Source of the DNA: Pelargonium cotyledonis
Taxonomy: Eukaryota > Streptophyta > Magnoliopsida > Geraniales > Geraniaceae
NCBI GenBank assembly: GCA_036897625.1
Contig: JAYMTA010000423.1
Location: 1 to 29,180 of the forward strand
Direction of reading: 5' to 3'
Length of the DNA: 29,180 nt
The number at the start of each line of letters is the position of its first letter. Position 1 is the first letter of the stretch. The notes under the pieces are model-generated. The model did not search any database. It had not been told where the DNA came from and saw only the letters and a program-made list of their open reading frames with translations. Of this stretch, positions 20,927 to 29,180 are shown piece by piece. A program made the translations under genes and the position numbers.

Positions 20927-23900
20927 ATGGCACTGAAACTAAGCTTTCCGTTTCCAATTTTCGCGCCATCGCAGGCTCCGAGCATCACACCGAGCCCGAA
21001 TCAAACTCACCACCGCGCGCTGACCGAAATCCGGTTCGCCCGCTGGAACAACGCCAACGCCGAGAAATTCAACGAGCGCAAGCGCGCCATAAAGGAAATT
21101 GAAGACGAAATCCGCAGCCGGCGTCGCTTCGAATCCGCTACGAAAATCGCCTCCAGAGCTGACTCGAACAACGTCGCCGCCAACGAAACGTTTAGGTCCA
21201 CCGGCACGCGCTCCGCTCCTTCGAGGCCTTCGATCCCGGGGAAGAAATCGAAGTACTCCAAAAACCCGAACCCTCCCAACCCCAACCCCGAGCCTAACTT
21301 TGATTCGCACCCAGCATTTCAGCCGCAGAAATCGGCGAAGCTCCCCGAGAAGACGCCGCCGATTAGTAGGAAAGCGAGGGTGTCCATGAGCGAGTCTGGG
21401 GTTTCTTATGTTGTGGATGGTGCTCCATTTGAGTTCAAGTACAGTTACACCGAGACCCCGAAGGTGAAGCCACTGAAGCTCCGGGAGGCACCGTTTGCGC
21501 CGTTCGGACCCACCACTATGCCGCGGCCCTGGACCGGACAGAAACCGCTGCCGCCGAGCAAGAAGAAGCCGGTGGAGTTTGATTCCTTTAAGCTGCCTCC
21601 GCCGCATAAGAAGGGGGTCAAGCCAGTGCAGAAGCCGGGGCCGTTCTTGCACGGGTCAGGACCCAAGCACGTGAGTGCCAGGGAGGAGTTTCGGGGGGAG
21701 CCACTGACAAAGATGGAGATTAATGAGATGGTGAAGAGCAATGAGCAAAGCAGGAGGCTATTGCATATGGGTATGTTCTAGTTCTTTGGTTTTAGGAGCT
21801 TTGGAATTGAAAATGAGCATGCTTGAAATTGCTTGTTGTTCTGTTCCTGATATTATCTTCCAGTTTTGAGAGTGTTATTCAATATTTTGATTTTTGAACA
21901 TTATAGCACCAATTATATGCAAACTTGGTTGAAAATAAATGTTTTTGTTTCAAATTTAATTTGTTCAGTCGTGTTTTGTTTGCAGTTTTTGTTTTTTGAA
22001 CATTAGAGCTTGAGATCAGTCCAGTGGAGTGTATAGTTTAAGATTTTAGATGTTGAGCATGAGAGTTGAACCATTCCTTGCATTCACCGTTGTTTTCAGG
22101 TAGAGATGGTTTGACACACAACATGTTGGATAATGTACATGCTCTCTGGAAGAGGCGAAGAGTGTGCAAGATAAAATGCATAGGAGTATGCACAGTGGAC
22201 ATGGAGAATGTGTGCCAGCAGCTAGAGGTTAATCTTTCTTACTTACTTTTCTGAGTTCGTATTCCCTGTTTTGCTACATATGCTTGTGGGTTTCTTGTTT
22301 CACATTTGTTTTGTTTATGCGTGCGGAATGGTAAATTATGAGATACCTTCTTGCCTTTGTTTATATACTTTGTTCAGAGTGGTAAGCTTAGGAGCTAGCC
22401 CTATGTTTTCTGTCATTCTCTTTAAGTTTTGAGGATTATCTCTTGGGTACTGCTGTTAAACGCTTGGGGCCTAAAATTTGTCAATTTCATATAGATGTTA
22501 GTCATGTTACTCCCTCCGTCCCAAAATGGGTATCCACTTTCTCTATAAAAAAACCATCCCAAAATGAGTTTTCAATTTCTATTTTGGCTAGTTAGTATGC
22601 ATTAATTACCAACAAGTTCACTAAGATATGTTATTTAGAACTCCTTGATTTTGTTGAAACAAGAGCGCATGGGGTATAATGAGAAAGCCTAATTCTAACT
22701 TACTCATCCTTAATCTTCCCTAATATTGGAAAGCGAAGACTCATTTTCGGGCGGTGAGAGTATTACTATTGAAAGAAAATGCAGTGTTTAGAATAAGTTG
22801 ATTGCTTCAGATCTTTACCATCATTTAAACTATAATTTTAGTTTTTTTATGTAGCTATGCTTAGATTGTTCACTACACTACAATAGGCTGGTATATATAA
22901 TTGGTGCGATGAAGAATTGTGCTAGTTGCAGGTTGGTCTGACATTAGCTTTTGATTTCTGCTTTATGTTCACCGTCGATATATGTTATGATTTGACAGGA
23001 AAAAACCTGGGGTAAGGTAATCCACAGAAATGGTGGGGTACTATATCTTTTCCGAGGCAGAAACTATAACTACAAAACTCGGCCCCGCTATCCTCTCATG
23101 CTGTGGAAACCTGTTACTCCTGTTTATCCTAGGCTGATCAAGCAGGTCCCGGAGGGTCTAACACTGGAAGAAGCTACTGAAATGCGCAAGAAGGGGCGAG
23201 ATTTAATACCAATATGCAAGCTAGGTACCTCCCCGAAGAAATTCGAAGTTCATATATATACAATTCAAATGAAAAAGTACTCTATTGTGCCTAATAGCAA
23301 GCTCTGATAATTTGGTGTATTTATTTGTTACAGCGAAAAATGGTGCGTACTATGACCTAGTAAAGAATGTCAGAGAGGCATTTGAAGCGTGTGAATTGAT
23401 CCGAATAAATTGTCAAGGGCTGAATGGTAGTGATTATCGAAAAATAGGGGCTAAATTACAGGTCTGATTCTATATATTGGTTATAAGAAGCATTTTGTTT
23501 ACCATATATCCCTGAAAAGGACATAAGAATCTCTGTAATAATTAAGTCTATACTTAACTAAAAAGGTCTTTTGAACTGCAGGATCTTGTTCCATGTGTGC
23601 TTATCTCATTTGCAGAACAGCATATACTTATGTGGAGAGGAAGAAATTGGAAATCCTCTTTCCCGGAACCCATAGTTGATCTCAAGGAGGCAAACAATTC
23701 TAATTTTGATGACGTGGCTTCTGTTTCACCACCTTTAGAAGCTGAAGAAGTAATTGCATCACACATATCTACAGTTTCAGTTAAAAATGCTAGCTCTGAA
23801 AGCTTAAGTGCAAGCATGCATGGTATGAATTTGAGAGATGTGAGCTCAGAAGGAACTGAGAATCCAAGTTCTACTGAAAATGGTAAACCCTGCACAGCTA

Positions 23901-24640
23901 TTGATGCGGTTTCAATTGTGGGGAAGGCTTTTCAAAGTGAAACCATTTCAAATGAGACACTCTGCAATAATGGCCAATCAAAGGCCGTGACAAATACTTA
24001 TGAGAGTGCAACTAGATTGGCCAATACAGGGTGTGCTGGTGAGGATTCAGAAGCTGTGAGCAATACTGGTGTATATGAGAGCATATTGGATAATAAAGGC
24101 TGTGCTGGTGATGATCCCGCAGCTACATTAGCAGAAGCTTACACATCAGAAAGAGGTGGGAGCAGTAGTGATCTGTTGGAGTCTTGCGTTGCAGGACCTA
24201 TGAATCATGATAATATGCCAGATATATCAGAAGCCACACAAGATCTCAAATCTGGAGAGTCTAATACAGATTGTACAGAGGGAATTTTACAACTGTTGAG
24301 GCAAGCTGTTGATGGTGGGAGTGCAATTGTTCTGGATGATGCTAATCTAGATGCTGACCTCATTTATCAAAGGGCAGTTGCCTTTGCCCAGGTTGCCCCA
24401 CCTGGACCAGCTTTTAGACGTGATCGGCCTAGGAAGGTGAAGGTTGCAGCTCAAGAGACTGAGAAGCAAGAAACTGGGGATGCAGAAGCGAAAGAAGTAA
24501 TTGCAGCTTCGCAGGAGAAGAGGGGATCAGAGAAGAAGAGTACAAAGCCAAAACGGAAGAAAGATTTTGATGATCGATATTTAGATGTGGTAACACATGG
24601 AAGTCTTAGAGTCGATGAACTTGCTAAACTATTGGCATAA
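20927..24640 (+). CDS. CAF1: CRS2-associated factor 1, chloroplast group II intron splicing factor
   Basis: Exons: 20927-21770, 22100-22227, 22999-23224, 23334-23461, 23582-24640; GT-AG introns, phases agree, 794 aa. CAF1 binds the peptidyl-tRNA-hydrolase-like protein CRS2 and promotes splicing of a subset of chloroplast group II introns. The N-terminus ([15 protein letters not shown], then [13 protein letters not shown]) matches the CAF1 family and includes a plastid transit peptide. A Pro-rich linker follows, then the signature [23 protein letters not shown] domain 1 lies at about 258-348 and CRM domain 2 at about 375-465, both ending in the typical GRNY/GRNW loop (LFRGRNY, MWRGRNW). The long acidic tail ends in the conserved [14 protein letters not shown]. 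An in-frame 23-residue tandem duplication sits in the tail. CAF2 is shorter and lacks this C-terminal extension, so CAF1 is preferred. Confidence 0.95.
22510..22760. mobile_element. Stowaway-type MITE (251 bp), in CAF1 intron 2
   Basis: The left terminus is CTCCCTCCGTCCCAAAATG. The right terminus, reverse-complemented, is CTCTCACCGCCCGAAAATG. Both are flanked by TA (22508-22509 and 22761-22762). The left end carries the canonical Stowaway consensus; the right has drifted. There is no coding capacity. It makes up about a third of the 771-bp intron. Confidence 0.88.
23987..24124 (+). repeat. In-frame 69-bp tandem duplication in CAF1 tail
   Basis: Residues 578-600 ([20 protein letters not shown]...) and 601-623 ([20 protein letters not shown]...) are adjacent 23-residue units that share V-NT, YES, N-GCAG and acidic residues. 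They lie in the poorly conserved acidic region after CRM domain 2, outside the RNA-binding parts. Confidence 0.75.
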
Positions 24641-25661
24641 TACATTGTACTTCTATGTCTGATATGTATTTATCATCCTCAGAAGTTTCACACATTTGAA
24701 ATGGAAAAGTAGAAAAAAAAATCGAACATGAAATTTTGTTAACACACTTTATTTGATCCATAGCCCCAGCTTGGTTATAATCTGCATAAGATCTTTCTTC
24801 ATTTTTTCCCCCATTTTGCATTCCCCACAAACAACACCCCCCTCTCTTAATTTTCTGCCTTTATGGTTAGACTTAAACAGCTATTCAAAACTGCATGTAC
24901 GATGTGGATTTTCAAAGATTGAGAAGTTCATGCCCATCAGGTAATTGTTGCCTTTTTTTTATAGTTGTTAAATTGTACTTCCCTGAAATTTGTATGGAAT
25001 GTTCAGCAAAATGAGAGGGCAGTACAAAGAGCAATGTCCAGGAGAAAAAGAAATGCAGCATTTGGGTGTCCATTTTCCAACTGAAGGTTGGCTTATTTGC
25101 ATAAATGTTTGCATAAATGTTAACACTTGTTTCAAGCTCCACTGCCAAAACTATTTTACACTTGTATACTTTTCTTTTTCTGTTATCTTTTCTCAAGTAT
25201 ACGTCTTCAATTTGATCTCATGAATCAGTTGAACATGTCCAGAAATGTAATTATTCTTGCATACATTCATTCTTTTTGCTTGTTTTTCTGTCACTCTGAA
25301 ATTTAAATTTGCTCTTGCTGCAGATAAATTCCAGAGCCCTCAAGAGCCAAGATGCTTGGAATTTTGGGTTTGTTTCTAAATTGTTGTTGCTTGTTGGTTT
25401 AATAATGAGGAAACATACACATGGCCTTTTTTCAATTCATTCTTTTGTGGAATGTTGCATTTCATTAAGTTGTCACTGGTTGTGGGGATGAACTTTTTTC
25501 CCCCAACACCCAGACAGCTCTGTGCTCTTAATTTGTGGCACATGTGCCCAATGGAGATGCTTTAGAAATGAGCATATCATTCAATTTACACTCATTATTC
25601 TGATTATTGTGAACATTGAATGAGCTAATGATAAAAAAATCTATGCCTTCTCCTGTAGATT
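24641..25661. other. Convergent intergenic region between CAF1 and STP
   Basis: This should hold the 3' UTRs of both genes. It is AT-rich, with no family-like frame on either strand and no repeat or RNA gene I can recognise. Confidence 0.5.
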
Positions 25662-27463
25662 CTAAACCTGTGTCTTCACATTTGATTCATCTTCTTCAAC
25701 ATAGTTCTTCCAGAACCAATGATTCTTCCAGAGAAGATGTATCTCCTCTATCGGGACTTGCTTAGTCTCTGGCAAGAGGAAGAAGATGAAGCAGCTCATG
25801 ACGAGCACCAGTGCCCCGAAGAGCAAGAAGATCCCGTATCTGAGGTGACAGAGCGAAACCAGGAAACACTGTGCTATCAGAGCTGTGAAGAGAAGGTTGA
25901 CACAGACCACAATGCTCTGACCAGCTGATCTTGTCTCCAGAGGGAAGAGCTCACTTGGAACCAACCATCCCAGAGGACCCCAAGACCTCCCATAGGCCAA
26001 GACAAATAGGCAAATCACTACAACAAGGAATATGCCAATCCCTTTTGAAAGCACCACTCCTTGTCCGAATTTCAGAGCCAGAGTAATCGCCACAGCCACC
26101 TGCATCAGATCAGATGTTGAAGTAAGATTTTGTTATTTTAAACTAACTGTTAAAATGACTTAACGTAACATTCTTTGCATTTGAGAATTGAGACTGAGGC
26201 TTAGTGGCTTACCATGCATAGTATCATTTCAGTGCCAGCTTCTAGAAAGAAAGCTCGTCTACCAAACTTGTCCACAAACGCCATTGAGATCAATGCAGCG
26301 AGAACAAGCGCGCCACTGGTTATGACAGATGAATATAGAGATGCTCCTGAGCCGAAACCCAAGCTCTGGAATATGACGGGAGCATAGAACAGGATTGAGT
26401 TCATGCCAGTCAGCTGTTGGAACGCCGGGATCCCCAAAGCCCCGATTACCAACTGGGGACGATTCTTTCGTTTCAGGAGGTTCCTGAACGGGTGCTTTAT
26501 GGCCTGCGCTGCCTTACTGGCATCAAGAAGATCAGCAAACTCCGCATCCACATTCTTGGTTCCTCTGACCTTCTCCAACACCTCTCTGCCTTCTTCTAAC
26601 CTTCCTTGCTCCACAAGACTGTTCGGCGTCTCAGGTAGGAACAATCCTCCAACAAACATAAGAACTGCCGGTACAGTGGCTAGACCAAGGGACAATCTCC
26701 ATCCCCATGGATGGATCCTCTCAGTCGCGTAATTTATGAAGTTTGCTATCAAAATCCCCAAGCATGTTGTCAATTGGAACAATTGGTTAACTGCTCCTCT
26801 GATTTTCGCAGGTGCCATTTCTGAGAGATACAAAGGAACTGCCTATGTATACATAAAACTATAAAAGTCAGTGAAACTGGGAAAGAGACAGAGAAATCGA
26901 CCGTTGCAGAGACGAATTACAAACCTGGTTACCGAATCCAATGCCTGCACCTAACAAGATTCTTCCAATGATGAGCATGAGAATGTTCCGTGCAGCTGCA
27001 TTGAGGACTGCTCCTAGGAAGAAGCTGACTGCTCCTACGAGGATGCTCCCTCGTCTGCCATAGCTTCGTGTCACGAAGGAAGCTCCGAACGTGGACACGA
27101 GGCCAGCGAAGTAGAGGGAGGACGTGAAGAGGGTAAGGATCTGGTTGTCGTATTTACAGTAGTCTGTCTCGTTGAGATGCTCTTGCTTCCTTCTGTACAC
27201 TTTTGGGAAGAACTCTTTCAAGAAGTCATCCATGGAAGTCACACCACCTGAAAAACAAGTTGCAGATTGTGAGAATTGTGATCTGAAATTGGGTTTTCAA
27301 AGAAAAGTGGAAAAAAGGACTAACCAGAGACACCAAGATCATAGCCAAAGAGAGAGCCTCCAAGAGCAGCAACAACACAAGCCCAAACAAAGTAGGCTGT
27401 GATCTTGTACTCATACAAATGAGCCCTCTTGAGGTCTCCTCCACCACCAAACCCTCCTGCCAT
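25662..27463 (-). CDS. STP14: Sugar transport protein, MFS hexose/H+ symporter, STP14-like
   Basis: Exons: 27463-27325, 27247-26925, 26842-26213, 26099-25662; GT-AG introns of 77, 82 and 113 bp, 509 aa, full length for STP. It is a plasma-membrane monosaccharide/proton symporter with about 12 membrane spans. Key residues are in place by comparison with the structurally studied STP10: Asp42 in [10 protein letters not shown] and Arg142 in GRILLG (proton coupling), Cys77 and Cys448 (lid disulfide), Gln177, Gln296, Gln297, Asn302 and Trp409 (sugar pocket). The MFS signatures YGRRGS, KFGRRA, LPETPNS and [11 protein letters not shown] are all present. The stretch [10 protein letters not shown] with [12 protein letters not shown] matches STP14 better than STP7 or other members. 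Arabidopsis STP14 is reported as a galactose transporter, so the same substrate is plausible but inferred. Confidence 0.93.
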
Positions 27464-27503
27464 TTCTGATCTCAGCTTTTTGACAGAGAAGAAGCCTAAT
27501 GAG

Positions 27504-27511
27504 TTTATATA
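27504..27511 (-). promoter_or_regulatory. TATA box of the STP gene
   Basis: TATATAAA on the minus strand lies 41 bp above ATG 27463. A start about 30 bp downstream would leave a leader of only 10-20 nt, so either the leader is very short or a more distal start is also used. Confidence 0.5.
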
Positions 27512-28780
27512 GAAGCCTCAGGTCAACTGGCTCTAGATGATGCCAAGCCACCAATAACTTTGTTTTGTTTTTATAGATTGTTTTTGTGGAATCTGATGAT
27601 AAACTGTTAGTTTCTTGGTGAAATGGAAGACCAAGATGATAGGTCTCAGTCAATACTGTAAATTCGACTTGCTCTTGCTCTTGCTCTTAGGCTGATTTGT
27701 AGCCAGCTCTTGTTGCTCTGTATCTTCAGATTTTGTTTTCTTTTTTTGCATTTATTTTGCTTCCATGTCAACTTCTTATCCATATTTTATTTCTTACTAA
27801 ATCAACAACCTATTCAATCATCTACCATAATTTTATGAAAAATATACTAATAATAAATTAATAATAGTTATTAGAAATCAAGTAATGTGGTCAATTGGTC
27901 AGTATCTGATGTGGCAAGGATCATCTTCAAAAGGCAAAGAGAGACAATATTAGTGTGACCATGTGAACAGAACCCACTTGTTGACTAAATTAAGTCTAAC
28001 CACAGCTCTATTTTTTTTTTCTTTTTTTTTTTGCTTGGGAAAACGACCTGTTACCCAATTTTTTATTTATTAATTATAGAAATCTGTTTGATGATATTAT
28101 GATAATTCAACGTTTGATTCGAAGATTAGTTAGGAATAAGATATGTAATTAATTGTCTTTTTTTCTCTTGTTCTACGTACTCAAGACTCATTCTTCGATG
28201 TACAGTTAAAAAAAATTTCAATATGCATAATAGTTCATGTTATCTAAGAATAGTGAAGTTGTTGGCAACATTTGACTGCGTGATTTGAAAGAACGCTTGC
28301 GCTTGATTTTTGCTCAAAACACTTTAGGGGAGATGTTAAAGCTCTAATGAATGATGATTAATCTGAATATGATAAAACGGCTTTAAAATGACAATTACGA
28401 GTGTGCAGACTCAACCGAAAATAAAAAGCATATTGTTAACCTATTAAAAAAATATTATTTAATTAATTTGTCAAAATGAAAATTGGATAAAGCTTAAAAG
28501 GATAAGCATTAACGACTATTAACATTGATGAGCTAAGTATTTGACTTGACTGTTCCTCTTTTGGGAGTAACATCAATTGTATTCTTTTCTCTCTTTTTAT
28601 TAGTTTTTTTTTTTTTTTTGCCAGATAGCCATAACTTATGCCATCATTCACGTGAAATCATGGTTTTTTTTTTATTCACTCATGTTGAAAAAATGAAATT
28701 AATAATAAACTATAGTCTTGAGCAACCAAATTGATTATTTTGTTGGGAATGAAACTTGACAGAAGAAGAAAAAATAGTTT
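27512..28780. other. Upstream region of the STP gene
   Basis: This AT-rich, gene-free stretch contains several poly-T tracts (about 28010-28033 and 28602-28619). It presumably holds the distal STP promoter. I identify no specific element apart from the hexamer repeat listed separately. Confidence 0.45.
27668..27688. repeat. CTTGCT hexamer repeat
   Basis: CTTGCT is repeated three and a half times without interruption about 200 bp upstream of the STP start codon; the opposite strand reads AGCAAG. Confidence 0.75.
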
Positions 28781-29020
28781 ATATTTTGAGTAAAATGTAT
28801 ATCAGTTGACTGATATAATGTTACATCAGTAACAACTTAAAAAAGCCAATGGGGTGATGACCCCTCATTTAAAATCACTTATACCCACCCAAGTGAATTT
28901 GTGAGAGCGGAGTGACCCGTCCATATCCATGATTTTAAATGAGGTGTCATCATCTCATTAATTTGACTGATATAAGATTATATCAGTCAACTGATGCTCA
29001 TATTACTCTTATATTTTATT
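28781..29020. mobile_element. Foldback MITE-like hairpin
   Basis: A long inverted repeat is centred near 28900. ATCAGTTGACTGATATAAT (28801-28819) is perfectly complementary to 28977-28995. Imperfect pairing continues inward (GATGACCCCTCATTTAAAATCA with TGATTTTAAATGAGGTGTCATC) and outward (GAGTAAAATG with CATATTACTC). It has no coding capacity. The superfamily is unclear: no Stowaway terminus is present and the outer ends and target duplication are not sharp. Confidence 0.65.
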
Positions 29021-29180
29021 ATTTAGTCAGTAATCAAAATATAACTATTGAGCACTTGTTACTTTTTTTTAACAAAACAATCCGAAAACCATTTATTGAT
29101 GATAAAAAGAGTGACAAATAGACAACTGACACTCGAGACCAAACATACATTAGAGGACAGAAAATTAATTCTAAATCGCT
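29021..29180. other. Right edge of the window, nothing identified
   Basis: The last 160 bp are AT-rich, with no gene or repeat that I can support. Confidence 0.5.

Noticed and set aside
20939-21652. 237-codon minus-strand frame
   Set aside because: It is opposite CAF1 exon 1, whose GC-rich codons keep the reverse frame open; CAF1 is clearly the real gene.
1-29180. CRISPR arrays, tRNA or rRNA genes, bacterial-type operons
   Set aside because: None is visible; the repeats found are microsatellites, MITEs or local duplications, and all genes have plant-type introns.

Overview
The window is plant nuclear DNA, most likely from a eudicot; an asterid of the Lamiales type is only a guess. Genes are AT-rich and split by GT-AG introns. 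The gene set is plant-specific: a CRM-domain chloroplast splicing factor, an STP hexose/H+ symporter and plant-type GT47 exostosins. Stowaway MITEs with the usual plant terminus sit in the introns. There is no bacterial operon, CRISPR array or rRNA gene, and I recognise no tRNA.

Layout from left to right: (1) 1-4181 is gene-poor, with a GC-rich purine-skewed block at about 200-540 and a possible 3-kb Harbinger-type element. (2) 4182-9809, minus strand: a ten-coding-exon alpha/beta-hydrolase (559 aa) with a complete Ser-Asp-His triad. Its intron 8 holds a decayed TRIM-like retroelement and a Stowaway MITE. (3) 11345-15461 and 17463-20158, both minus strand: a tandem pair of GT47 exostosin-type glycosyltransferases (700 and 651 aa). 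Their second and third coding exons have identical lengths, and their stem regions have diverged. (4) 20927-24640, plus strand: CAF1, the chloroplast group II intron splicing factor (794 aa, two CRM domains), divergent from the second GT47 gene across a roughly 770-bp shared upstream region. (5) 25662-27463, minus strand: a sugar transport protein closest to STP14 (509 aa), convergent with CAF1. (6) 27464-29180: promoter side of the transporter and a foldback MITE-like hairpin.

The five genes are unrelated in function (a hydrolase of unknown substrate, Golgi polysaccharide synthesis, chloroplast RNA splicing, sugar uptake), so this is ordinary plant gene order, not a functional cluster. Exon boundaries were built by hand from the reading frames, GT-AG sites and phase agreement. 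All CDS models close without frameshift or internal stop. I found no convincing new biological system. The most interesting material is the nested repeat structure in the hydrolase intron, in-frame peptide duplications in two proteins, and the tandem GT47 divergence.
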